Source: Dyella silvae (lineage in GTDB: Bacteria > Pseudomonadota > Gammaproteobacteria > Xanthomonadales > Rhodanobacteraceae). Taken from it: a DNA stretch of 64,000 bases. This document shows positions 1-7,790 of the stretch, in pieces. Position 1 is the first letter of the stretch; each line of letters begins with the position of its first letter. Position numbers and translations under genes: made by a program. The notes under the pieces are model-generated. The model did not search any database and was not told the DNA's origin. It saw only the letters and a program-made list of their open reading frames with translations. The stretch spans positions 744,001 through 808,000 of the forward strand of contig NZ_JAPJBQ010000002.1 of the NCBI RefSeq assembly GCF_026421305.1, in the 5' to 3' direction.

Positions 1-1107
1 GCGAAAACTACGCGTAGTGCGACAGCCACCAAGCCGCAGAAGGGAAAGCCTGCCGGCAAGGTGAAGGACGTCAAAGCCGGCAAGAAGACGGCCGCCACAG
101 GGCGGGCGGCGAAAGCGGTGACCTCCAAGGCGGCCCCGGCCAAGAAGCCGGTCGCCAAGAAAGTCGCCTCCAAGAAGGCTGTAGCAAAGAAGCCGGTCGC
201 CAAAAAGGCTGCGCCAGCCCCCGCCAAGGCGGCTCCTGCCAAGCACGTTGTAGCCAAGAAAGCCGCTCCCAAGCCACAGGCCAAGAAGGCCGCGCCGGTC
301 AAGAAGCCGGTGGTTGTAAAGAAAGAGGTAAAGCCGGTCGCCAAGAAAGTGACCGCGCCTGCCAAGAAACAGCCGCCCAAGGTCGTAGCCAAGCCGGTCG
401 CCGTACCGGAAAAGGCCCCTAAGGCGGCGCCGGCCAAGCCGGTAGCCAAGGCCGTTCCCGCCAAGCAGCCTGCCGCTGCCCGGCAGGTGACGCCGGCACC
501 GGTTAAGGCGGCATCCATCCCCGCCGCGCCGTCCAAGCCGGCCTCTTCGCCCCTCTCGGGCAAGGTGGCCAGCGCAACGGCTCGTCATACCCCTCTCAAA
601 ACACAGAAAGCCCAGCAGTCCTCGATGAATAAATCTGCAACTCTCGACAATGGCATCACCCGCGAAGATGGCCGCTATGCGCTGCCTTCGACGACGCTGA
701 TCGACCTGCCCAAGGGTTACCGCCCCTCGAATAACGAGGAGTACATGAACCCCAAGCACCTCGCCTACTTCCGCAACAAGTTGCGTGAGTGGCGCGAACA
801 GCTCGTGGAAGAGTCGCGCCAGACGATGGAGAACCTGCGTGACGAGGTGCGTGACGTGGGCGACGAGGCCGAACGCGCCACCCGCGAAACGGAAAACTCG
901 CTGGAACTGCGTACCCGCGATCGCTACCGCAAGCTGATTTCCAAGATCGACAAGGCATTGCGTCGCATCGAAGAAGGCCGCTACGGCTACTGCGAAGAGA
1001 CCGACGAGGAAATTGGCCTGGAGCGTCTCGACGCCCGTCCGATCGCCACGCTGTCGCTCGATGCGCAGGAGCGTCGCGAGCACCTGCAGAAGCAGATGGG
1101 CGACTGA
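1..1107 (+). CDS. dksA: DksA-family RNA polymerase-binding factor with histone H1-like N-terminal tail (5' partial)
   Basis: The reading frame is open from base 1, so the true start lies upstream; a GTG at 61 is only an internal possibility. The first 200 or so codons are a low-complexity Lys/Ala/Pro tail with recurring KKPVAKK and KKAAP units, like histone H1-type tails. The last 130 codons resemble DksA: a coiled coil whose tip carries DVGDEA, matching the DxxDxA motif that DksA inserts into the RNA polymerase secondary channel, followed by the GYCE.. zinc-finger region. Only the first zinc-finger cysteine remains (codon at 991); the other three positions are Thr (1000), Ser and Ala. This resembles zinc-independent DksA paralogs such as Pseudomonas DksA2. 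The expected role is ppGpp-linked control of rRNA, tRNA and amino-acid promoters; the tail may bind nucleic acid (inference). A strong terminator follows. Confidence 0.88.
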   Translation, partial: AKTTRSATATKPQKGKPAGKVKDVKAGKKTAATGRAAKAVTSKAAPAKKPVAKKVASKKAVAKKPVAKKAAPAPAKAAPAKHVVAKKAAPKPQAKKAAPVKKPVVVKKEVKPVAKKVTAPAKKQPPKVVAKPVAVPEKAPKAAPAKPVAKAVPAKQPAAARQVTPAPVKAASIPAAPSKPASSPLSGKVASATARHTPLKTQKAQQSSMNKSATLDNGITREDGRYALPSTTLIDLPKGYRPSNNEEYMNPKHLAYFRNKLREWREQLVEESRQTMENLRDEVRDVGDEAERATRETENSLELRTRDRYRKLISKIDKALRRIEEGRYGYCEETDEEIGLERLDARPIATLSLDAQERREHLQKQMGD

Positions 1108-1134
1108 GGTCGCTCGTTTAGCGCCGAAGAGATG

Positions 1135-1168
1135 AACAAAGCCCCGCTTCAGGCGGGGCTTTGTTTTT
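1135..1168 (+). terminator. Rho-independent terminator of dksA
   Basis: A perfect 12-bp stem (1136-1147 paired with 1153-1164) with a 5-nt loop is followed by a run of T. It lies 28 bp after the dksA stop codon. Confidence 0.92.
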
Positions 1169-1182
1169 AGTAGTGGGTGAAG

Positions 1183-1241
1183 AGAAGTGAGGAGTGAGAG
1201 AAAGCACGCCTCGTACAGCTTTCTCTACGTTGCTCACTTCT
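1183..1241. repeat. AGTGAGA-heptad palindrome, copy 1
   Basis: The left arm contains GAAGTGAGGAGTGAGAG and the right arm CTCACTTC, so the transcript could fold into a long hairpin. Related palindromes occur at 11169-11248, 22153-22227 and 22807-22896. This copy lies between convergent dksA and sufE and touches the sufE stop codon. Confidence 0.7.
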
Positions 1242-1680
1242 ATTGACTCACTCCCAGGCTTGCTGCCGCGTATGCCTTGATCTTCGCCAGCATCGCAGCA
1301 AGGCCGTTCGAACGTGTTGGCGACAGGTGCTTGGCCAGGCCAATGGCCTCGATGAAACTGGGCTCGGTGGCGATGATGGCGCGCGCGGAGTGACCGGAGT
1401 ACACGCGCAGTACCAAGGCAATCAGGCCCGAAACGATCGCCGAATCGCTGGTGGCCTGGAAGTGCATCTGCTCGGCATTGCCGCTGGGTACCAGCCATAC
1501 CATCGATTGGCAGCCGTGCACGCGGTAATCCTCCGTTTTCAAATCTTCGGGGAAATCCGGCAGCTGCTTACCAAGGTCGATCAGGTACTGATAGCGCTCA
1601 GTCCAGTCGCCAAAGAAGGCGAACTCGTCGACGATGTCTTGCTGCGCCTGCGCGGCGCTGGATGTGGCGATGGCATTCAT
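1240..1680 (-). CDS. sufE: SufE-type cysteine desulfurase sulfur acceptor
   Basis: The 146-aa product matches SufE in length and pattern. The sulfur-accepting cysteine is C57 within HGCQSMVWLV, the SufE signature. SufE takes persulfide sulfur from the desulfurase SufS (or CsdA) and passes it to the SufBCD scaffold for cytosolic Fe-S cluster assembly. The ATG at 1680 is chosen because the frame upstream runs into an intergenic palindromic repeat and has no family-like sequence. No sufBCDS genes are adjacent, so this copy could be SufE or the CsdE paralog. Confidence 0.88.
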   Translation of the reverse strand: MNAIATSSAAQAQQDIVDEFAFFGDWTERYQYLIDLGKQLPDFPEDLKTEDYRVHGCQSMVWLVPSGNAEQMHFQATSDSAIVSGLIALVLRVYSGHSARAIIATEPSFIEAIGLAKHLSPTRSNGLAAMLAKIKAYAAASLGVSQ

Positions 1681-1720
1681 GCTGCGTATTATCGCGCGTT
1701 TGGGCGCCCGCCGCTTTTTC

Positions 1721-1767
1721 GCCCTCTCCCCAAAGGGGAGAGGGCTGGGGAGAGGGGTGGGTGCTCG
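1721..1767. repeat. CTCCCC/GGGGAG interspersed palindromic element, copy 1
   Basis: A perfect inverted repeat at 1722-1744 (CCCTCTCCCC, AAA, GGGGAGAGGG) is followed by GCTGGGGAGAGGGGTGGGTG. The same unit occurs at 19065-19113, inverted at 19164-19206, and at 51388-51427. It lies between sufE and cysS. Confidence 0.75.
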
Positions 1768-1808
1768 CGGTAGGGTTGAGCTTGATCGGCAGCTTGCGCT
1801 TCTGCAGC

Positions 1809-3197
1809 TCAACCCTTCACCACGCTCCAGCGCGTACCTTGGGCGCCATCTTCAATCGCAATGCCCATCGCCGTGAGTTCTTCGCGAATGGCATCAGCGC
1901 GCTTGAAGTCTTTTGCGGCGCGAGCGGCGCGGCGTTCTTCCAGCAGTGCCTCGATGCGTGCCTCGTCAATCTCAGCGGCACCGCTGGCGTGCTTGAACCA
2001 CGCTTCAGTGTCCTGCTGCAGCAAGCCAAGCAGGGCGCCTGCGCCGAGCAGGGCGGCCTTGGCCGCGCGCTTGGCTTCGAGGTCGCTGGCCTGGCGCGCG
2101 GCATCCGCCAGCTGCGACAGTTCAGCCAGGGCCTGCGGGGTGTTGAGGTCGTCGCACAGTGCGGCTTCAACGGTCGGCGGCACTGGCAGATGGGTGGTGT
2201 CGACCTCGATATCCATCAGATCGCGCAGCACGCGGTACCAACCATCCAGTGTGCTGATCGATTGCTGGACAGCCGCTTCCGACCAGTCCAGCGGCTGGCG
2301 ATAGTGGCCGCGCAGCAGCAGCAGGCGCAGTGCCTCCGGCGGGTGCTCCTTCAGCAGCTCGTGCACGAGCATCACGTTGCCCAGCGACTTGGACATCTTG
2401 CGGCCGCTGAAGGTGAGCATGCCGTTGTGCAGCCAGTAACGGGCAAATACCTTGCCGCCATGGGCGCAGGTGGACTGAGCAATTTCGTTCTCGTGATGCG
2501 GGAACTGCAGATCCACGCCACCGGCATGGATGTCGATGGTCTCGCCCAGATGAGCCTCGCTCATGGCCGAGCATTCGATATGCCAACCCGGGCGGCCGCG
2601 GCCCCAGGGGCTGTCCCAACCCGGCAGCTCGGGCGTGGAGGGCTTCCACAGCACGAAATCGCCGGGGCTTTTCTTGTACGGGGCCACTTCGACGCGAGCG
2701 CCGGCAAGCAGCTCGTCCGGATCACGGCCGGAGAGGGCGCCGTAGGCTGCGTACGACTCCACCTCGAACAGCACGTGGCCTTCGGCCGCATAGGCATGGC
2801 CGTTGGCGATCAGGCGCTCGATCATCGTGATGATCTGCGGGATATGGGCTGTGGCGTGCGGCTCGATATCCGGCGGGGCGATGCCCAGCTTGGCCATGTC
2901 CTCGCGATAGGCCTGGGTGTAGCGGCTGGTGATGCTCTCGATGCCGACACCCCGTTCCAGGGCCGCGGCATTGATCTTGTCGTCCACGTCGGTGATGTTG
3001 CGGGCGTAGACCACGTTGGGGTAATGGCGGCGCAGCAGGCGAGCCAGCACGTCGAACAGCACCGGGCCACGCGCGTTGCCGATATGCACGTAGTTGTAGA
3101 CCGTCGGTCCGCACAGATACATGGTCACCCGGTCGGGGTTGAGCGGGGTGAACGGTTCAACGCGGCGCGTCAGGCTGTTGTGGAGCGAAATCGGCAT
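1809..3197 (-). CDS. cysS: Cysteinyl-tRNA synthetase
   Basis: The 462-aa class I aminoacyl-tRNA synthetase attaches cysteine to tRNA-Cys in the cytosol. The HIGN nucleotide-binding motif lies at 38-41 and KMSKS at 267-271. The zinc ligands that select cysteine are visible as C29, C209, H234 and E238 (HHENE). Length and domain order are normal for a monomeric bacterial CysS, with the anticodon-binding helical domain in the last 120 residues. The gene is transcribed toward sufE and separated from it by a palindromic repeat. Confidence 0.97.
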   Translation of the reverse strand: MPISLHNSLTRRVEPFTPLNPDRVTMYLCGPTVYNYVHIGNARGPVLFDVLARLLRRHYPNVVYARNITDVDDKINAAALERGVGIESITSRYTQAYREDMAKLGIAPPDIEPHATAHIPQIITMIERLIANGHAYAAEGHVLFEVESYAAYGALSGRDPDELLAGARVEVAPYKKSPGDFVLWKPSTPELPGWDSPWGRGRPGWHIECSAMSEAHLGETIDIHAGGVDLQFPHHENEIAQSTCAHGGKVFARYWLHNGMLTFSGRKMSKSLGNVMLVHELLKEHPPEALRLLLLRGHYRQPLDWSEAAVQQSISTLDGWYRVLRDLMDIEVDTTHLPVPPTVEAALCDDLNTPQALAELSQLADAARQASDLEAKRAAKAALLGAGALLGLLQQDTEAWFKHASGAAEIDEARIEALLEERRAARAAKDFKRADAIREELTAMGIAIEDGAQGTRWSVVKG

Positions 3198-3456
3198 CGG
3201 TCAGGAGGTCCGGGCGGTGGGAGCGGGCGCCGTGCGGGCGCAAGCCGGTCGCGCATCTTAACAAGCCGCAGGCTGCTCCGCAGGCGAGGGGAGGAGGCTC
3301 CCGCGGCGCCGGGCAACCCGCGGGCCAAACGCATGAACAGAAGTGCCGGAGGACAGGCCTTCAGGAAAACCTCTAAGCCACGATTCAGTGTGAATTTGAT
3401 GCAATGACTGCTAGAGGTGCACAGAAGCACCTGTTTGACCCCAAGCGGAGGTCGTA

Positions 3457-3993
3457 ATGACCAAGTGGTTGATCCCCGCGCTGGTGTTGTCCTTAGTGAC
3501 CACCGGCGTATTCGCGCAGGATGCGCGGTACCCGAATCAGAACGACGACAACACCCATTACGGGTGGGCCGATGTGCTGCGCGTCGATCCGGTGTACGGG
3601 GTGGCGCGCACCGAGGTGCCCCGCCAGGAATGCTATGACCAGCAAGTGGTGCGTCAGACTCCCAGCCAGGGGTCGACTGCCGGCACCATCCTGGGCGCGG
3701 TGGTGGGTGGCGTGCTCGGCAGCACCGTCGGCAAGGGCAATGGCCGCACCGCCGCCACCGTGGCCGGCGCGGTCGCCGGTGGCGCCGTGGGCAACGGCGT
3801 GACGCAGTCGGGCGGTGGCGAATACGAAACCACCGAAACCCATTGTCGTCAGGTCAGCGCCGTGAGCGAGCAGCGCCGCATCATGGGTTACGACGTGGAA
3901 TACCGCTACCGCGGCGAGGTCTACCTCTCCCGCCTCAACTACGACCCCGGTGAGCGCCTGAGGGTGCGGGTCAGCGTTTCTCCCGCCGACTGA
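3457..3993 (+). CDS. Glycine-zipper envelope protein (SlyB/2TM glycine-zipper family)
   Basis: The 178-aa protein begins with a signal peptide (MTKWLIPALVLSLVTTGVFA, cleavage expected before QDARY). The centre (about 70-115) is a glycine zipper with repeated GAVVGGVLGSTVG and GAVAGGAVGNG, typical of the Rick_17kDa/2TM glycine-zipper family of outer-membrane or periplasmic proteins. There is no lipobox cysteine, so it is not a lipoprotein by sequence. A good ribosome-binding site (GGAGGTCGTA) precedes the ATG. Such proteins are usually envelope-stress-linked; the exact role is unknown. A hairpin follows the stop. Confidence 0.82.
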   Translation: MTKWLIPALVLSLVTTGVFAQDARYPNQNDDNTHYGWADVLRVDPVYGVARTEVPRQECYDQQVVRQTPSQGSTAGTILGAVVGGVLGSTVGKGNGRTAATVAGAVAGGAVGNGVTQSGGGEYETTETHCRQVSAVSEQRRIMGYDVEYRYRGEVYLSRLNYDPGERLRVRVSVSPAD

Positions 3994-4002
3994 GACACCA
4001 TG

Positions 4003-4035
4003 AGATCGCCGCCTCCGGGCGGCGATCTGTTGTCT
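4003..4035 (+). terminator. Probable terminator after glycine-zipper gene
   Basis: A perfect 11-bp stem (4003-4013 with 4018-4028) and 4-nt loop are followed by the T-rich GTTGTCT. It begins 10 bp after the stop codon. Confidence 0.65.
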
Positions 4036-4061
4036 GGCGCGGGCAACCGAGACTACCGTTG

Positions 4062-4090
4062 TTGCATGGCAGCGAAAATCCCGTCATGAT
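4062..4090 (+). promoter_or_regulatory. Candidate promoter of the arg leader transcript
   Basis: TTGCAT (4062-4067) and CATGAT (4085-4090), separated by 17 bp, are weak matches to sigma-70 -35 and -10 boxes and lie between the preceding terminator and the leader peptide. The position fits, but neither box is strong. Confidence 0.3.
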
Positions 4091-4115
4091 GCGCGTTCAA
4101 CCATCCGGAACTTTC

Positions 4116-4220
4116 ATGTCCGCAGCCGTCTATACCGCCACTGTCCTTACCAGCGCCCGCATGGCCGCTGGCATGACGTCGCGTGCTCGCCGACCGCTGG
4201 TCCGACATTCGGCCGGGTAG
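4116..4220 (+). CDS. Arginine-rich leader peptide of the arg operon
   Basis: A 34-codon ORF starts at ATG 4116, with GGAA five bases upstream as a ribosome-binding site, and ends with TAG at 4218-4220. Arginine codons are at 15, 23, 25, 26 and 30, so four of the last twelve codons are Arg; two are CGA, which is probably rare in this G+C-rich genome. Its stop codon is at the edge of a sequence (GGCCGGGT, 4211-4218) that can pair with the 5' arm of the terminator at 4253-4280. A ribosome stalled at the Arg cluster would leave this strand free, whereas one reaching the stop would cover it. In-frame ATGs at 4086, 4161 and 4173 are alternative starts. Translation is inferred, not shown. Confidence 0.6.
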   Translation: MSAAVYTATVLTSARMAAGMTSRARRPLVRHSAG

Positions 4221-4280
4221 GCTGTCGCACGCGTTTAATGTGTATCGACGACAAAACCCGGCCTATAGCCGGGTTTTTTT
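4211..4280 (+). promoter_or_regulatory. Putative arginine attenuator (antiterminator/terminator switch)
   Basis: The terminator hairpin pairs 4253-4262 with 4268-4277 (AAAACCCGGC, five-base loop) and has seven T (4274-4280). The alternative antiterminator pairs 4211-4218 (GGCCGGGT) with 4256-4263 (ACCCGGCC), eight perfect base pairs that would destroy the terminator stem. The switch sits 40 bp upstream of argF' and directly after the Arg-rich leader ORF, the same logic as the his, trp and leu attenuators of Proteobacteria. Confidence 0.6.
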
Positions 4281-4320
4281 GTTTCCGGATTTCGACGATT
4301 CGACAAGGGCATCCACCAAC

Positions 4321-5328
4321 ATGACGCTTCGCCACTTTCTGACCACCCAGGATTACAGCCGCGCCGAGATCGACGCGCTGCTCGAGCAAGCCGCCGCCTT
4401 CAAGCGCTCCCCGCGCGGCCAGCAGCTGGCCGGCAAGTCGGTGGCGCTGATGTTCTTCAACCCGTCGATGCGTACGCGCACCAGTTTCGAGCTGGGTACG
4501 TTCCATTTGGGTGGCCATGCCGTCGTGCTGGCGCCGGGCAAGGACGCATGGCCGATCGAGTTTGACGTCGGCACCGTAATGGACGGCGATACGGAAGAGC
4601 ACATTGCTGAAGTCGCGCGTGTGCTCTCGCGCTATGTGGACCTGATAGCCGTGCGCGCCTTCCCCAAGTTCCAGGACTGGGCCGTGGATCGTGAGGACAA
4701 CGTCATCAAGGCGTTCGCCAAGTACGCCACGGTGCCGGTGATCAACATGGAAACCATCACCCATCCATGCCAGGAGCTGGCGCACGCGCTGGCGCTCAAG
4801 GAACACCTGGGCAACCTGCAAAACAAGAAGTACGTGCTCACCTGGACGTACCACCCCAAGCCGCTCAACACGGCGGTGGCCAACTCCGCGCTGCTCATCG
4901 CCACCAAGATGGGCATGGATGTGACGCTTCTTTGCCCCACGCCAGACTACGTGCTGGATGAGCGCTACATGGCATACGGCTATCAGAACGCCAAGGAAAA
5001 TGGCGGTTCGCTCAAGATCAGTCACAACATCGAGGAAGCCTACACTGGCGCCGATGTGGTGTACGCCAAGAGCTGGGGTGCGCTGCCGTTCTTCGGCCGC
5101 TGGGATCAGGAAAAGCCCATCCGCGACGCGAACAAGCACTTCATCGTCGATGAGGCGAAGATGGCGTTGACCAACAACGGTCTCTTCAGTCACTGCCTGC
5201 CGCTGCGCCGCAATGTGAAGGCTACGGATGCGGTGATGGACTCGCCCGCCTGCATCGCCATCGATGAAGCGGAAAACCGCCTGCACGTGCAGAAGGCGGT
5301 GATGGCTTCGCTGATCGGCCAGCGCTGA
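4321..5328 (+). CDS. argF': N-acetylornithine carbamoyltransferase
   Basis: The 335-aa enzyme transfers the carbamoyl group of carbamoyl phosphate to N-acetyl-L-ornithine, giving N-acetyl-L-citrulline, in the Xanthomonas-type arginine pathway. The carbamoyl-phosphate loop is FFNPSMRTRTSFE (SMRTR at 49-53), with HPCQ at 148-151 and HCLPLRR near the C-terminus. Glu92 of the Xanthomonas campestris enzyme, which selects acetylornithine over succinylornithine, is present in the same context (GDTEEHIAE, E92). The ATG at 4321 gives the normal family start MTLRHFLTTQ; an in-frame GTG at 4183 would run translation through the terminator and is rejected. It is the first structural gene of the locus. 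Confidence 0.96.
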   Translation: MTLRHFLTTQDYSRAEIDALLEQAAAFKRSPRGQQLAGKSVALMFFNPSMRTRTSFELGTFHLGGHAVVLAPGKDAWPIEFDVGTVMDGDTEEHIAEVARVLSRYVDLIAVRAFPKFQDWAVDREDNVIKAFAKYATVPVINMETITHPCQELAHALALKEHLGNLQNKKYVLTWTYHPKPLNTAVANSALLIATKMGMDVTLLCPTPDYVLDERYMAYGYQNAKENGGSLKISHNIEEAYTGADVVYAKSWGALPFFGRWDQEKPIRDANKHFIVDEAKMALTNNGLFSHCLPLRRNVKATDAVMDSPACIAIDEAENRLHVQKAVMASLIGQR

Positions 5329-5329
5329 T

Positions 5330-5953
5330 ATGTATCAGCCCGCGCATTTTAAGGAAGCCGACAGCGCCAAGCTGCACGCGCTGATGCGCGCGTACCCGTT
5401 CGCCACCGTGGTGACGAACGGGGAGGGCGGCCTGGCGGCCAATCACCTTCCGTTCGAACTGGTTGACGGAGCACTCCATGGTCACGTCGCTCGTGGCAAC
5501 GAGCTGTCGGGTATGGACGGTGCCGAGGTGTTGGTGATATTTCGCGGTCCGGACGGCTATGTGAGCCCGAACTGGTACCCGAGCAAGCAGGAAACTCATC
5601 GGGAAGTACCCACCTGGAATTACGCGGTGGTGCACGTGCATGGCCGCTTGCGCACGACGCAGGACGCCGGCTGGTTGCGCCAGCTCCTCGGTCGCCTCAC
5701 CGATCGGCATGAAGCCGGCCAGCCGGTGCCGTGGCGCGTGTCCGATGCGCCGGAAGACCACGTCGAAAAGATGCTGCGGGCCATCGTGGGCCTGGAGATC
5801 TCCATCGACCGCATCGAAGGCAAGTTCAAGCTGAGCCAGAACCATCCCGCCGCCAATCGTGCGGGCGTCCTCGCCGGGCTGCGTGAGCGCGCCGGTCGCG
5901 GCGATGCGGAGCTGGCCGATCTCATGTCACGAGAAGAAAGGGGCCGGTCGTGA
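5330..5953 (+). CDS. PaiB-family FMN-binding protein
   Basis: The 207-aa product matches the FMN-binding negative transcriptional regulator (PaiB) family from its first residues (MYQPAHFKE) through NWYPSKQETHREVPTWNYAVVH, a hallmark segment, to the C-terminal KLSQN motif. Bacillus PaiB is linked to repression of sporulation and protease genes, but most homologs are flavin-binding proteins of unknown substrate. The ATG begins 1 bp after the argF' stop and the end overlaps the next gene, so it is translationally linked to the arg operon. A role in arginine metabolism is only suggested by position. Confidence 0.85.
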   Translation: MYQPAHFKEADSAKLHALMRAYPFATVVTNGEGGLAANHLPFELVDGALHGHVARGNELSGMDGAEVLVIFRGPDGYVSPNWYPSKQETHREVPTWNYAVVHVHGRLRTTQDAGWLRQLLGRLTDRHEAGQPVPWRVSDAPEDHVEKMLRAIVGLEISIDRIEGKFKLSQNHPAANRAGVLAGLRERAGRGDAELADLMSREERGRS

Positions 5954-6429
5954 GCCATACGCATCAGCATCATTACAAGGTCGATGTCACCTGGACGGGC
6001 AATCAGGGCACCGGCACCAAGACCTATCAGGGCTATGGTCGCGGGCATGAGATCCGCATTGCTGGAAAGCCGATGATCGAAGGCTCGTCCGATCCGTCGT
6101 TTCGTGGCGACGCCAGCAAATACAACCCGGAAGACATGCTGGTGACGGCGCTGTCCACCTGCCACATGCTGTCCTACCTGCATCAGGCAGTGCTCGCCGG
6201 CGTGGTGGTGACGGCATACACCGACAACGCCGAAGGCACCATGGAAACCACCGTGCACGGCGGCCGGTTCACCGAGGTGGTACTACATCCGGTGGTGACC
6301 ATCACGGCGGACAGCGACCCCGCCAAGGCCGAGGCTGCGCACGATCCGGCACATCACGCCTGTTTCATCGCCAATTCTGTGAACTTTCCGGTGCGCTGTG
6401 AGCCGCGTATCGTGATTGAATCCATCTAG
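5950..6429 (+). CDS. OsmC-family peroxiredoxin-like protein
   Basis: The 159-aa OsmC/Ohr-superfamily protein has the two redox cysteines at C71 (STCHML) and C138 ([14 protein letters not shown]), consistent with thiol-dependent reduction of organic hydroperoxides. The CHML variant and the N-terminal His-rich stretch (SHTHQHH) point to the OsmC/YhfA side of the family rather than Ohr. Translation starts at GTG 5950, overlapping the paiB-like stop by four bases. Its place between argF' and argG is unusual for a stress protein. Confidence 0.85.
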   Translation: MSHTHQHHYKVDVTWTGNQGTGTKTYQGYGRGHEIRIAGKPMIEGSSDPSFRGDASKYNPEDMLVTALSTCHMLSYLHQAVLAGVVVTAYTDNAEGTMETTVHGGRFTEVVLHPVVTITADSDPAKAEAAHDPAHHACFIANSVNFPVRCEPRIVIESI

Positions 6430-6470
6430 TCATTTATCCGTTTAGCCATCCATTCCAGGATCTGCAAGTC

Positions 6471-7661
6471 ATGAGCAAAGATATCGTTCTCGCCTTCTCC
6501 GGTGGCCTCGACACCAGCTTCTGCGTGCCCTACCTCAAAGAGCGCGGCTGGGCCGTGCACACCGTCTTTGCCGATACCGGCGGCGTGGATGCCGAGGAGC
6601 GCGCCTATATCGAACAGCGCGCCAAGGAGCTGGGCGTGGCCAGCCATGTCACCGTCGATGGTGGCCCGGCGATCTGGGAAGGCTTCGTCAAGCCGTTCGT
6701 GCATGCCGGTGAGGCCTACCAGGGCCAGTACCCGTTGCTGGTGTCCGACCGCTACCTCATCGTGGACGCCGCCATTGCGCGCGCCAAGGAGCTGGGCACC
6801 AAGGCCATCGCCCACGGTTGCACCGGCATGGGTAACGATCAGGTCCGCTTTGATCTGGCGGTGAAGGCGCTGGGCGACTACGAGATCGTGGCACCGATCC
6901 GCGAGATTCAGAAGGAGCACACCCAGACGCGCGCCTATGAGCAGGCCTATCTGGAAGAGCGTGGCTTCGAAGTCCGCGCCAAGCAGAAGAGCTACACCAT
7001 CAACGAGAACCTGCTGGGCGTGACCCTGTCCGGTGGCGAGATCGACCACTGGAAGACGCCGGGCGAGGGCGCGCGTGGCTGGTGCAAGCCGCGTGCTGAA
7101 TGGCCGTCCGAAAAGCTGTCGGTCACCCTTGGCTTCGAGAAGGGCGAGGCGGTGTCGCTCAACGGGCAAAAGATGCCGGGCGCCAAGCTGCTGGCCAAAC
7201 TCAACGAGCTGTTTGCGCCGTACGGCGTGGGCCGTGGCATGTATACCGGCGACACCACCATCGGCCTGAAGGGCCGCATCGTGTACGAAGCGCCGGGTCT
7301 GATTTCCCTGCTCGCCGCGCACCGTGCGCTGGAAGAGGCCGTGCTGACCAAGCAGCAGAACCGCTTCAAGCCGGATGTGGCGCGCAAGTGGGTGGAAGTG
7401 GTGTACGAGGGTTTCTATCACGATCCGATCAAGACCGATCTCGAAGCGTTCCTCGCTTCCAGCCAGGCCTGCGTCAACGGCGAGGTGGTGCTGGAAACTT
7501 CCGGCGCGCAGGTCACGGCGGTGGAAGTGCGTTCGCCGCACATCCTCAACGCCAAGGGCGCGACCTACGCGCAGTCGGCCGACTGGGGTGTGGCTGAGGC
7601 TGAGGGCTTCATCAAGCTGTTCGGTATGAGCAGCACGCTGTGGGCTGAAGTTAACCGCTGA
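6471..7661 (+). CDS. argG: Argininosuccinate synthase
   Basis: The 396-aa enzyme joins citrulline and aspartate with ATP to form argininosuccinate. The N-terminal ATP pyrophosphatase loop is AFSGGLDTS (8-16), and the [12 protein letters not shown] motif near residue 120 contacts ATP and substrate. Length agrees with the roughly 400-residue bacterial ArgG type. AGGATC upstream of the ATG is a plausible ribosome-binding site. It is the third enzymatic step still required after acetylcitrulline is deacetylated by the neighbouring ArgE'. Confidence 0.96.
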   Translation: MSKDIVLAFSGGLDTSFCVPYLKERGWAVHTVFADTGGVDAEERAYIEQRAKELGVASHVTVDGGPAIWEGFVKPFVHAGEAYQGQYPLLVSDRYLIVDAAIARAKELGTKAIAHGCTGMGNDQVRFDLAVKALGDYEIVAPIREIQKEHTQTRAYEQAYLEERGFEVRAKQKSYTINENLLGVTLSGGEIDHWKTPGEGARGWCKPRAEWPSEKLSVTLGFEKGEAVSLNGQKMPGAKLLAKLNELFAPYGVGRGMYTGDTTIGLKGRIVYEAPGLISLLAAHRALEEAVLTKQQNRFKPDVARKWVEVVYEGFYHDPIKTDLEAFLASSQACVNGEVVLETSGAQVTAVEVRSPHILNAKGATYAQSADWGVAEAEGFIKLFGMSSTLWAEVNR

Positions 7662-7664
7662 TTT

Positions 7665-7747
7665 GTCATCCCTGCGTAGGACGGGATCCAGTGACTTTCG
7701 CATCCGCGAGGCAAAAAGCACTGGATTTCCGCCTTCGCGGGAACGAC
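7665..7747. repeat. Long imperfect inverted repeat (GTCATCCC..GGGATCCAGTG type)
   Basis: The arms are 7665-7693 and 7719-7747: GGGATCCAGTG on the left faces CACTGGATTTCC on the right, and the ends are GTCATCCCTGCG and CGCGGGAACGAC. It sits between argG and argE' within the operon, so its RNA would form a long hairpin there. The form resembles interspersed repeats common in proteobacterial intergenic DNA; no second copy is in this window. Confidence 0.65.
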
Positions 7748-7790
7748 GTCAAGGGAATCCCTGAGTCAACCCATTCACCAGACGGATCGC

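Noticed and set aside
1-600. Lys/Ala/Pro tract of the first gene as a tandem-repeat array or sequencing artefact
   Set aside because: The codons vary while the amino-acid pattern is kept, so it is a coding low-complexity tail and not a DNA tandem repeat.
1135-1168. Dyad near 1150 as part of a small RNA
   Set aside because: A 12-bp stem with T-run right after dksA is fully explained as its terminator.
1662-3407. 581-codon ORF on the + strand
   Set aside because: It is antisense to cysS and sufE, has no family-like sequence, and is explained by third-position G/C bias.
4183-4320. In-frame N-terminal extension of argF' from GTG 4183
   Set aside because: It would read through a strong terminator and lacks similarity to AOTCases, whose sequence begins at MTLRHFLTTQ.
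4147-5286. 379-codon minus-strand ORF opposite argF'
   Set aside because: It shadows argF', is rich in His/Arg with no motif, and would overlap the whole leader region.
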